Origin: Arcobacter cryaerophilus gv. crypticus
GTDB lineage: Bacteria; Campylobacterota; Campylobacteria; Campylobacterales; Arcobacteraceae
DNA length: 64,000 nt
NCBI RefSeq assembly: GCF_002993025.1
Contig: NZ_NXGI01000021.1
Location: 1-64,000 of the forward strand
Reading direction: 5' to 3'
The translations under genes were made by a program, and so were the position numbers. This document shows, piece by piece, positions 36,300 through 44,094 of the stretch; within the stretch, counting starts at the first letter, position 1; the number at the start of each line of letters is the position of its first letter. The notes beneath the pieces are model-generated. The model saw nothing but the letters and a program-made list of their open reading frames with translations. It was not told where the DNA came from and ran no database searches.

Positions 36300-36785
36300 T
36301 TATAGCTCTAACTCTTTGTAATATACTTTTAAAATTTCAAAAGTTTTATTCCCACCTGGAAGTGTTGCAATAAATTCATCTCCTTCAACTTTTCCCATAA
36401 GCTGTTTTGCTAAAGGTGAGTTAAAAGATATTAGCCCTTTTTCAACATTTGACTCAACTCCACCAACTACTGTATAAGTAAATTCATCGTCTGTTTCAGC
36501 ATCTACTAGTTTTACAGTTGAACCAAAACTTACTCTATCGTGTGGTAAAGATGATGGATCTACTATAACTGCTTTTGAAATTGTGTTACTTAATTCTGCT
36601 ATTTGAACATCTATAAATTTTAATTTTTCTTTTGCACTGTGATACTCAGCATTCTCTTTTAAATCACCTAGTTGTCTTGCTTCATCGAGTGCAATTACAG
36701 TTTCTGGTCTCTCAACGCTTTTTAAAAACTCTAAATCATTTGTTACTTTATTGTAACCTACAAGTGTCATTGGTTCTTTGTCCAT
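36300..36785 (-). CDS. greA: Transcription elongation factor GreA
   Basis: A protein of 161 aa that makes backtracked RNA polymerase cut its transcript. The N-terminal coiled coil has the family text LGDLKENAEYHSAKEK with the acidic tip, and the C-terminal FKBP-like domain ends SPLAKQLMGKVEGDEF. The start is the ATG (MDKEPMTLVGY) after GGGAG; an upstream in-frame ATG overlaps that ribosome site. Confidence 0.94.
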   Translation of the reverse strand: MDKEPMTLVGYNKVTNDLEFLKSVERPETVIALDEARQLGDLKENAEYHSAKEKLKFIDVQIAELSNTISKAVIVDPSSLPHDRVSFGSTVKLVDAETDDEFTYTVVGGVESNVEKGLISFNSPLAKQLMGKVEGDEFIATLPGGNKTFEILKVYYKELEL

Positions 36786-36811
36786 AACATCTCCCATAAA
36801 TATTTTTGTGT

Positions 36812-36819
36812 TATAATAT
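36812..36819. promoter_or_regulatory. Overlapping divergent -10 elements of greA and tcdA
   Basis: TATAATAT reads as TATAAT toward tcdA and, on the other strand, as ATATTATA (TATTAT) toward greA. The two genes start only 62 bases apart, so their promoters must overlap. Confidence 0.45.
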
Positions 36820-36846
36820 CTAAAAATTTGTAAAGAAGATGTAAAT

Positions 36847-37515
36847 ATGCAATATAGTAGGACTAAAATACTTTTTGGAGAAGATGCCTTTAAAAAGTTT
36901 CAAGATACAAAAATAATACTTTTTGGAGTTGGTGGAATAGGAAGCTTTGCACTAGATGCTTTGTATAACACAGGCGTTACAAATATCACAATAGTTGATT
37001 TTGATGAATATGAAGATTCAAATCAAAATAGACAGCTTGGAAGTCATGGAAATATTGGAAGAAAAAAGGTTGAAGTTTTAAAAGAGAGATATCCAAATGT
37101 AACACCAATTTGTGTCAAAATAACACCTGAATGGATTGATAATTTTGATTTTTCATCATATGATTATATTTTAGATGCAATAGATGATGTAAAACCAAAA
37201 GTTCATCTCATAAAAAAACATTTTACAAAAATAATAAGTACAGGAGGAGGGGCAAAAAGAATTGATCCTTTACAGATAAAATATAGTTCGATTTGGGAAA
37301 CCTACAATGATAAATTTATCAAAAAAGTAAGAGAAGAACTTAAAAAACAAGGTTTTAAAAAGAAATTTAAAGTTATATATTCAAGTGAAGTTCCTCTTTG
37401 TATAGACAAAGGTAGTTTTGAAGGAGTAACTGCAAGTTTTGGGCTTATGATGGCATCTGTGACTATTCAAAAAATTGTAAAAAAGCTAAGTTTAGTTAAA
37501 GATAGTCAAAGTTAA
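36847..37515 (+). CDS. tcdA: tRNA threonylcarbamoyladenosine dehydratase (TcdA/CsdL)
   Basis: An E1-like ATP-binding enzyme of 222 aa that cyclises t6A37 in tRNAs. The start RTKILFGEDAFKKF, nucleotide loop GVGGIGSFALDAL, and DFDEYEDSNQNRQ (the metal and ATP contacts with Arg) are typical. It is shorter than E. coli TcdA (about 268), mainly at the C-terminus. It is divergent from greA. Confidence 0.87.
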   Translation: MQYSRTKILFGEDAFKKFQDTKIILFGVGGIGSFALDALYNTGVTNITIVDFDEYEDSNQNRQLGSHGNIGRKKVEVLKERYPNVTPICVKITPEWIDNFDFSSYDYILDAIDDVKPKVHLIKKHFTKIISTGGGAKRIDPLQIKYSSIWETYNDKFIKKVREELKKQGFKKKFKVIYSSEVPLCIDKGSFEGVTASFGLMMASVTIQKIVKKLSLVKDSQS

Positions 37516-37557
37516 AAAGATATATAATAATTGACTTTACACTAAAAAAGGATTTTC

Positions 37558-38466
37558 ATGAGCGGTATTGGTGGTAGTGTTGAACAAATGACACAGGGAC
37601 ATTTACGAAATGTTCAACAGTTAGCAGTATTTTACACTGGTCATAATAATATTTATGCAATAAACATAGCTAAAGTTAAAGCTTTTATAATAACTGAAGA
37701 GGTTGCTATAAATGATACTCCAAAAGATACAAATATAATTGCAGGAATTGCTACAATAAGAGGGGAACCAGTTACTTTAATAAATCTTGATGCATGGTTA
37801 GGGCTTAAACCATTTGATACTCAAGAGTACAAGCTTATCATTTTTTGTGAATTCAACCATAAAAAAATAGGTTTTTTAGTAAGAGATATGCTTGATATTG
37901 TTGAAAAAACGACTCAAGAATTAAGACATACAGAAGAGACAAACTCAAAAATAACTTACACAACATATGTAAAAGTAAACAACAAAGACGAACTTTGTAC
38001 AGTTTTTAATGCGGAGCAACTTTTAAGAGATATTAAGTGGACAGATGATGGTGGAAGAGATATTAAAAAATATGTTGAGGGGAAAATCCATTCTTCTAAA
38101 AAAATACTTGCAGCTGAAGATTCAGCAGTTGCAAGAGAAGTTTTACACAAATTTTTTAGTCAAATAGAAGTTGAGTATGAAATATATCCAAATGGTGGAG
38201 AGCTTATAGATAGGATAGAAGAGCTTGATCCTGAAAAAATAGGTTTGATAATAACAGATATAGAGATGCCAGGAACTGATGGATATCAGGTTGCTTCTTT
38301 TGTAAAAAACAGTAGTAAATATCAGCATATTCCAGTTGTTGTAAACTCTTCAATGACAACAGATGCAGTAAAAGGTAAAATGACTAGAGTAGGAATAGAT
38401 GGATTTGTTGGAAAAACAGATATAAATGCTTTATATAATATTACAAATAAGCTTCTTCTTAGATAA
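37558..38466 (+). CDS. cheV: CheV chemotaxis adaptor (CheW-receiver fusion)
   Basis: A protein of 302 aa joining a CheW-like domain (about residues 18-165), which couples receptors to CheA, with a receiver domain (about 182-302). The receiver has the acidic pair Glu187-Asp188, the phosphorylation site Asp234 (IITDIEMPG) and Lys286. Phosphorylation is thought to tune receptor coupling. It lies between tcdA and the copper receptor and ends at a strong terminator. Confidence 0.93.
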   Translation: MSGIGGSVEQMTQGHLRNVQQLAVFYTGHNNIYAINIAKVKAFIITEEVAINDTPKDTNIIAGIATIRGEPVTLINLDAWLGLKPFDTQEYKLIIFCEFNHKKIGFLVRDMLDIVEKTTQELRHTEETNSKITYTTYVKVNNKDELCTVFNAEQLLRDIKWTDDGGRDIKKYVEGKIHSSKKILAAEDSAVAREVLHKFFSQIEVEYEIYPNGGELIDRIEELDPEKIGLIITDIEMPGTDGYQVASFVKNSSKYQHIPVVVNSSMTTDAVKGKMTRVGIDGFVGKTDINALYNITNKLLLR

Positions 38467-38480
38467 TCAAAAATTTATTA

Positions 38481-38507
38481 AAAAAAGCTAGAATTTCTAG
38501 CTTTTTT
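38481..38507. terminator. Terminator between cheV and the copper receptor gene
   Basis: AAAAAAGCTAGA and TCTAGCTTTTTT pair perfectly around ATT, U-rich on both strands, between converging genes. Confidence 0.85.
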
Positions 38508-38516
38508 ATTGTTTAA

Positions 38517-40487
38517 TTAAAAACTATATTTCAAATTTACATATCCATATCTTCCTGGGTCATTAAATAGTATTTGCTCCCCTCCAACTTCAACATATCT
38601 AACATCTTGATAAGTATTTGTAGAGTTATAAACTTTATCAAACAAATTATCAACTCCTAAAGTTATTTCAAAATGTTTAAATAGCTCTTGAGTATATTTT
38701 AAATTTGTAACAGCATATCCAGCAATTTCCTGCTCTTTTGCACTTGAATCATAACTATCCCATCTATCAACAGCAATTACTTCTGCTTTAAATTTTGCTT
38801 TTTTATACTCATAGTTTAAAGCAAAATTTGCTTTAAGTGGTGGAATTTCTGCTAAATCTTTATCATTTCCACTATAGTTGCCATCTTTTCCCCCTTTTAA
38901 ATAAGCAAGTGCAAAATCAAGTGATAAATCATCTGTAAAGTAGTAGTAACCACTTACATCTGCTCCATAAATTTTTGCATCTATATTTTCAAATTTTGAA
39001 CTATTATAAATATAATCTTTTAGCTCAGAGTAAAATATTTTTGGTTTGATATTAAAGTTTCCAATAGTTTTTTCAAATCCTAAATCTACCTCATAGTTTT
39101 TTGTTTGATCTAAGTTTGGATTTGATGAAGTTGTTTGTTGATATAACTCTCTTGCATCTGGAACTCTTGAAGATTTTCCAATACCTGCAAAAACCTTATT
39201 CTTCTCATCAAAATTATATGCTGTAAACAGATATCCATTTATTCCTATATATTTTTTATCATCTACATTTGGTCTTTGTGTATCTATATTTGTATTGTCA
39301 TATCTAATACCTGTTTCAATATCTAAGTTTCCAATAGTTTTTTCAACTTTCGTAAAAATTGCTTTATTTTTAGTATCTGTATCATACATTCTATTCATTG
39401 TAGGATTTGGAGTAATAACACCTGTCGCTATATTTGTAGAGTGCATTTGTCCTCTCCAGTTTCTTACACTTGTATCAAGCCCAACTGTTACTAAACTATC
39501 TGCAACTTCTAAAGAGTTTTTAACAGTTGTTCCCCAAATTGAAGTTTTTAAATGGTTTGTCATATATGAAGTTCCATTTCCATTTCTTAGTTTTCCACTC
39601 ATAGGGTGATCAACTTTTGAGTAGTAATAATCCAAATCTAACTGTTTTGAAAAAGCACCTAAATCTCTTATTGTATAACCTAAAGTATAAATATCGCTAT
39701 CATCCCAATCTGCATCCATGGGACCTGCTGGATATAAAATACCATCACTTCTATTTGCAGTGTAAGATAGTCTTAAATCTTGATCATCTGTAATATTAAA
39801 TTGAAGTTTTGTTAAAACACTCTTTTTTTCAAATGCATCAATATTCCCATCTCTATATTGAGTTGCAAGAGGAACTCCTCTTTTTCTTTGTTGTTCTAAA
39901 AAGTTATCACCATTTCCATCTTTATAGGCTTTACTCTCTTCTGTTGAAGCTGAGATTAAAGCTTTAACTTTATCATTTCCACCCTCAATTGTTGCACTCG
40001 CTTTTTTATAGTTAAAACTTCCAGCATTTAAATTTAATTCACCATGAAAACCCTCTTTTGGATCTTTTGTTTCAACTTTTACTAAGCCACTTAAAGTTCC
40101 AAAATTCTCAACATCAAAAGGACCTTCAATAATTTTTACACTTTTAATATTATTTGTAACCACATGAGAAGTTGGTGGATCCATTCTATTTGGACAAGCT
40201 CCATAGATTTTTGCACCATCAATTAAGATATTAATATTATCTTTTTTTTGCCCTCGTAAAATAATATCATTTGCAATACCATTTCTTCTTACAATTGAAA
40301 TATTTGGAGAGTTTTTCATTAAAGCTTCAGCTAAATCAGCACTTTTTAACTCTTCACTATTTATATCTTTTATAAGTTTTGAGTTTGATTTTTCAACTAT
40401 CGTTATTTCATTTAAAGTTGTTGCTTCATTTGCATTTAAAACTGTAGCAACCACAAACGATAATAGAGTAATTTTTTTTACTTTCAT
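38517..40487 (-). CDS. oprC: TonB-dependent copper receptor, OprC/NosA type
   Basis: An outer-membrane beta-barrel receptor of 656 aa with a signal peptide (1-20), a plug domain (about 35-145) and a barrel ending in Phe (YVNLKYSF). The plug holds CPNRMDPPT with Cys98-x3-Met102, and an extracellular-side segment holds His294-Pro-Met296. These match the CxxxM and HxM copper ligands described for Pseudomonas OprC. NosA relatives supply copper to nitrous oxide reductase. There is no TonB or copper gene next to it. The 130-base upstream region contains CAAAGCTTTG and a promoter facing the other way. Confidence 0.82.
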   Translation of the reverse strand: MKVKKITLLSFVVATVLNANEATTLNEITIVEKSNSKLIKDINSEELKSADLAEALMKNSPNISIVRRNGIANDIILRGQKKDNINILIDGAKIYGACPNRMDPPTSHVVTNNIKSVKIIEGPFDVENFGTLSGLVKVETKDPKEGFHGELNLNAGSFNYKKASATIEGGNDKVKALISASTEESKAYKDGNGDNFLEQQRKRGVPLATQYRDGNIDAFEKKSVLTKLQFNITDDQDLRLSYTANRSDGILYPAGPMDADWDDSDIYTLGYTIRDLGAFSKQLDLDYYYSKVDHPMSGKLRNGNGTSYMTNHLKTSIWGTTVKNSLEVADSLVTVGLDTSVRNWRGQMHSTNIATGVITPNPTMNRMYDTDTKNKAIFTKVEKTIGNLDIETGIRYDNTNIDTQRPNVDDKKYIGINGYLFTAYNFDEKNKVFAGIGKSSRVPDARELYQQTTSSNPNLDQTKNYEVDLGFEKTIGNFNIKPKIFYSELKDYIYNSSKFENIDAKIYGADVSGYYYFTDDLSLDFALAYLKGGKDGNYSGNDKDLAEIPPLKANFALNYEYKKAKFKAEVIAVDRWDSYDSSAKEQEIAGYAVTNLKYTQELFKHFEITLGVDNLFDKVYNSTNTYQDVRYVEVGGEQILFNDPGRYGYVNLKYSF

Positions 40488-40573
40488 AATTTTTCCCTTT
40501 TTAAAAATTTTAGAAGTATTGCAAAGATGTGTTAATTTTTTATTAATTATTTATAAATTTTGCAAAGCTTTGA

Positions 40574-40579
40574 TATAAT
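40574..40579 (+). promoter_or_regulatory. -10 box of the small membrane protein/nth operon
   Basis: TATAAT 40 bases before the ATG. It is directly preceded by TTGCAAAGCTTTGA, whose CAAAGCTTTG is a 10-base palindrome; a close copy of this element precedes thiL at 41695-41710. Confidence 0.55.
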
Positions 40580-40618
40580 CGTATTTCATTACAAATTATT
40601 TAGAAAAAAAGGTTTAAA

Positions 40619-41029
40619 ATGCAGATTATTATTACGATTTCACTTTTACTTATAATTGCTACAGTTATTATTTATAAAGTAAATGATAAATTTGAAAAAA
40701 AAGAGTTTATTATATTTTTATCAACAATTTTTTTGGCAACAATTGGCTTTTTATACTATGAAAATAAACAAGAGAATTATTTGCCAAATATGTTTGTTGA
40801 AAAATATGAACAAGAGTACAAAACTACAATAAAAAGCCTAGATTATGAGCTTTTAAACAATAAAGTTGTAAGTAGTAAAGATAAATTTGTATATAAATTT
40901 ACCTACACAGTTTTAAAAGAAGAGAACGAATTTTTATGTACTCTAAACAATGTTGAAATTAATAAAATAAAAAATGAGTATATTTTTGTAAACTTTAATA
41001 GCTTAAAAGAAGAGTGCTTTAAAAAGTGA
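40619..41029 (+). CDS. Small membrane protein of unknown function
   Basis: A protein of 136 aa that I do not recognise. It has two membrane helices (about residues 2-19 and 30-47) followed by a soluble domain of about 90 residues, probably on the periplasmic side, with two Cys (near 106 and 132). An AAAAGG ribosome site precedes the ATG, and its TGA overlaps the GUG start of nth by four bases, so translation is coupled. Confidence 0.7.
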   Translation: MQIIITISLLLIIATVIIYKVNDKFEKKEFIIFLSTIFLATIGFLYYENKQENYLPNMFVEKYEQEYKTTIKSLDYELLNNKVVSSKDKFVYKFTYTVLKEENEFLCTLNNVEINKIKNEYIFVNFNSLKEECFKK

Positions 41030-41673
41030 AAAAAGCAACAAAGGATGATATAGAGATTATTAAAAAAGCATTTATAGAGAATTATAGTGATGCTGTTACA
41101 GAGCTTAATTATAAAAATGATTATGAACTTTTAATAGCCATAATTTTATCAGCTCAATGTACAGATAAAAGAGTAAATATAATAACTCCAGCTTTATTTG
41201 AAAAATATCCAACTGTTTTTGATTTAAGCCTTGCAAATCTTGATGATGTAAAAAAACTCATAAACTCTTGCTCGTTTTTTAATAACAAAGCACAAAATAT
41301 TATCAAAATGGCAAGAAGTGTTGTAGAAAATTATGAAGGAAATATTCCACATGTTCAAAAAGAGCTAATGAAACTGGCAGGTGTAGGAAACAAAACAGCA
41401 AATGTTTTTATGATTGAATATAAACAAGAAAATCTTATGGCTGTTGATACACATGTTTTTAGAGTTTCCCACCGTCTAGGTCTAAGTGATGCAAAAAATG
41501 TAGAAAAAACTGAAGCTGATTTAGTAAAAAAACTAAAGGGTGATGATTTACATATTTTTCATCAAGCTATGGTTTTGTTTGGAAGATATATTTGCAAAGC
41601 TATTAAACCTGATTGTGATAAATGCTACTTCCCACAAGTTTGCAAAACAAAAAGTAGTTTCAAGCCTAGTTAA
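41026..41673 (+). CDS. nth: Endonuclease III
   Basis: A DNA glycosylase/AP lyase of 215 aa for oxidised pyrimidines. The helix-hairpin-helix LAGVGNKTANVF holds the catalytic Lys123, and Asp141 lies in VDTHVFRVSHRLGL. The [4Fe-4S] ligands Cys190, 197, 200 and 206 have the standard C-x6-C-x2-C-x5-C spacing. The start is GUG, overlapping the upstream stop. Confidence 0.95.
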   Translation: MKKATKDDIEIIKKAFIENYSDAVTELNYKNDYELLIAIILSAQCTDKRVNIITPALFEKYPTVFDLSLANLDDVKKLINSCSFFNNKAQNIIKMARSVVENYEGNIPHVQKELMKLAGVGNKTANVFMIEYKQENLMAVDTHVFRVSHRLGLSDAKNVEKTEADLVKKLKGDDLHIFHQAMVLFGRYICKAIKPDCDKCYFPQVCKTKSSFKPS

Positions 41674-41721
41674 ATTTTAATATCTAAATATATTTTGCAA
41701 AACTTTGATACACTTCGCCTT

Positions 41722-42564
41722 ATGAATAAAGAAGATTTTTTTATAAAACAGATATCAAATAGCAAATACAATGGCGATGATGGAGCATTTGTAGATGGGT
41801 ATGTTTACTCAATGGATGCTTTTTTTGAAAATGTGCACTTCAAAAAAGAGTGGATAGATAAAAAAATTATGAGCTTAAAGCAAATAGCTTATAAGTCAAT
41901 GCTTGTGAATATTTCAGATGCAGTAGCTATGAATGCAAAACCAAAATATGCACTTATTTCAATAGCAATTCCAAAAAGTTATACAAATGAAGATTTAGAA
42001 GAGCTTGCAAGTGGTTTTAAAAAAGCTGCTCGAGATTTTAACTTCGAGATTATTGGTGGGGATACTATTGAAAATTCAAAACTAGATATTAGTATAACAA
42101 TAGTTTCAAAGACAAAAAATCCTATTTTTAGAAATGGTGTAAAAGAGGGTGATTATCTTTGTTATACTGGGAAACTAGGAGAGAGTAAAAAAGATTTAGA
42201 GACTCTTTTATCTGGAAAAAAGATAAAAAAATCTTCAAAATTTATAAAACCAACTTTAAGATCAGATTTTTTTTATGAAGCATCAAAATATATAAATGCT
42301 TCAATGGATATTTCAGATGGTCTTTTTTTGGATTTAGAAAAACTTTCAAACTCTTCAAATATTGGATTTGAATTTTTTAAAGAGATAAAAGAAGAAGTTG
42401 GAATTTCAGGCGAAGAGTATGAGATACTTTTTTCTTGTAATCAAAAAAATTTAAAAAAGATAGCAGATATTGCAAAAAAATATGAAATAAAATTAAATAT
42501 TTTTGCAAAAGCAGTAACAGGAAGCTACAAAAGTAGTTTTTCAAACCATCATTTTAAAGATTAA
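41722..42564 (+). CDS. thiL: Thiamine-monophosphate kinase
   Basis: A kinase of 280 aa that makes thiamine diphosphate. Visible are NGDDGAFVDGYVYSMDAFFENVHF, the metal-binding region GGDTIENSKLDISITIV, and MDISDGLFLDLEKL. It is shorter than E. coli ThiL (about 325), which is common in this group. The start is uncertain: the chosen ATG has no ribosome site, and a UUG 27 bases upstream has none either. A promoter-like copy of the element before the nth operon ends just before the ATG, so the mRNA may be leaderless. Confidence 0.85.
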   Translation: MNKEDFFIKQISNSKYNGDDGAFVDGYVYSMDAFFENVHFKKEWIDKKIMSLKQIAYKSMLVNISDAVAMNAKPKYALISIAIPKSYTNEDLEELASGFKKAARDFNFEIIGGDTIENSKLDISITIVSKTKNPIFRNGVKEGDYLCYTGKLGESKKDLETLLSGKKIKKSSKFIKPTLRSDFFYEASKYINASMDISDGLFLDLEKLSNSSNIGFEFFKEIKEEVGISGEEYEILFSCNQKNLKKIADIAKKYEIKLNIFAKAVTGSYKSSFSNHHFKD

Positions 42565-42596
42565 AAAAGATATAAAACTTAATAAAAGGATAATAA

Positions 42597-43658
42597 TTGA
42601 AACCACAAAGATTTCTAAATCACTCACAAATTGATGTATATTTTAAACAAAGTAAAGATGATTTTGTTGTAAATGAAGTACCACTTTATGATTTTAGCAA
42701 TGAGGGTGAGCACCTTATTTTAAAACTTAGAAAAAAAGATTTAGCTACTTGGGATGCCATAGAAATTTTGGCAAATTATCTAAAATGTAGCACTAGAGAG
42801 TTTGGATATGCAGGTCTTAAAGATAAAAATGCAATGACTGTTCAACATATTTCTGTACACAGAAAATATGAAGATGCTTTGAAAAGTTTTAGTCATGAAA
42901 ATATTAAAATTCTTGAAACAACTTATCATAATAATAAGATAAAAATAGGGCATTTAAAAGGAAACAACTTTTTTATAAGATTAAAAAGAGTTGGACTTGT
43001 TGAAAAACAAAAAATAGAAGAGGCATTTTCACGAATTGCAGTTTTTGGAATGCCAAATTATTTTGGTTTCCAAAGATTTGGAATAGATGGAGAGAATTAT
43101 AAAAAAGGAAAAGAGATAGTTGAAGGAACTTTAAAAGAGAGAAATAGAAATTTAAAGCAGATGTTTATAAATGCTTATCAAAGCTATCTTTTTAATTCAT
43201 GGTTATCTAAAAGAATAGAAATATCAAAGTTGATTGAAGCTTTTGAGCCAAAAGAGATTTGTGAAAAACTAAATCTTCCACTTGATGAGGTAAAAAGAGC
43301 TAAAAAACAACCACATCCTTTTAAAATACTAACTGGTGATTTATTAAGTCATTATCCATTTGGGAAGATTTTTATAATAGATGATTTAGAAACAGAAAGT
43401 CAAAAGTTTTTTGAAAAAGATAGAGTACCAACAGGTCTTTTATCTGGAAAAAGAGTAAAAAGATCAGAAGGTCTTGCATATGATATTGAAAAAGATTTTG
43501 AAGTACAAATGAGTGAAGATGGAGCTAGAAGATTTGCTTTTGTTTTTCCAGAAAATTTGCAAAGTAATTATAAAGAGGATAAAAATCACATGGAACTTAA
43601 TTTTTATCTTCCAAAAGGTTCGTATGCAACTGAGTTAATTGCTGAGATTTTACACTAA
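42597..43658 (+). CDS. truD: tRNA pseudouridine(13) synthase TruD
   Basis: An enzyme of 353 aa that makes pseudouridine 13 in tRNA-Glu. The catalytic Asp76 lies in YAGLKDKNAMTVQ, and NYFGFQRFG and ANLGxP-like inserts of the TRUD domain follow. The start is UUG with AAGGA seven bases upstream. It lies 32 bases after thiL and is probably in the same operon. Confidence 0.93.
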   Translation: MKPQRFLNHSQIDVYFKQSKDDFVVNEVPLYDFSNEGEHLILKLRKKDLATWDAIEILANYLKCSTREFGYAGLKDKNAMTVQHISVHRKYEDALKSFSHENIKILETTYHNNKIKIGHLKGNNFFIRLKRVGLVEKQKIEEAFSRIAVFGMPNYFGFQRFGIDGENYKKGKEIVEGTLKERNRNLKQMFINAYQSYLFNSWLSKRIEISKLIEAFEPKEICEKLNLPLDEVKRAKKQPHPFKILTGDLLSHYPFGKIFIIDDLETESQKFFEKDRVPTGLLSGKRVKRSEGLAYDIEKDFEVQMSEDGARRFAFVFPENLQSNYKEDKNHMELNFYLPKGSYATELIAEILH

Positions 43659-43712
43659 TTTTTTTAAGTGCTTTTTTGCTAGTATCAAGTTTAGACTACA
43701 CAAGGGGATAAA

Positions 43713-44069
43713 ATGAGATACGAAGAACTAATAACTGAGTTATGCGAAGTTATAAAAGAGACAGAAAACGATGCAGAGGGAATTTTTGATAATACTGATG
43801 GAATTTCTAAAATTATAGATAATATTAAAATTCCTATTCATAAAAGGGAAAAACTTAAAGATTTATTATCAAATATTTACGGGCTTTTACAAAGACAAGA
43901 TTTACATAGACAAAAAATAGAAAGAGTTGTAAATTTTGTTTGTGACAAAAATGATATAGATAAAGCTCAATATAACTTAGCACCAACTGCAAAAACAATA
44001 GATGCTACAGAAGATTCTTTAAGTGAAGATGAGTTAGCAGCTTTAATACAAAGTATGCAAAATAACTAA
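43713..44069 (+). CDS. Short CheZ-like protein
   Basis: A soluble helical protein of 118 aa. The segment LLQRQDLHRQKIERVVNFV (residues 58-76) resembles the CheZ active-site helix; Asp63 and Gln67 stand where CheZ has the Asp and Gln needed to remove phosphate from CheY. The C-terminus SLSEDELAALIQSMQ resembles the CheY-binding tail found in CheZ and other adaptors. It is about half the length of E. coli CheZ (214), so the long hairpin is shortened. It has a strong AAGGGG ribosome site and faces a chemoreceptor gene. CheY phosphatase activity is inferred. Confidence 0.6.
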   Translation: MRYEELITELCEVIKETENDAEGIFDNTDGISKIIDNIKIPIHKREKLKDLLSNIYGLLQRQDLHRQKIERVVNFVCDKNDIDKAQYNLAPTAKTIDATEDSLSEDELAALIQSMQNN

Positions 44070-44089
44070 AAAAGCTTAGGCTTTTTTAG
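44066..44089. terminator. Terminator between the CheZ-like and chemoreceptor genes
   Basis: CTAAAAAAGC and GCTTTTTTAG pair perfectly around TTAG. It includes the stop codon of the CheZ-like gene and serves both converging genes. Confidence 0.8.
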
Positions 44090-44094
44090 TTTTA

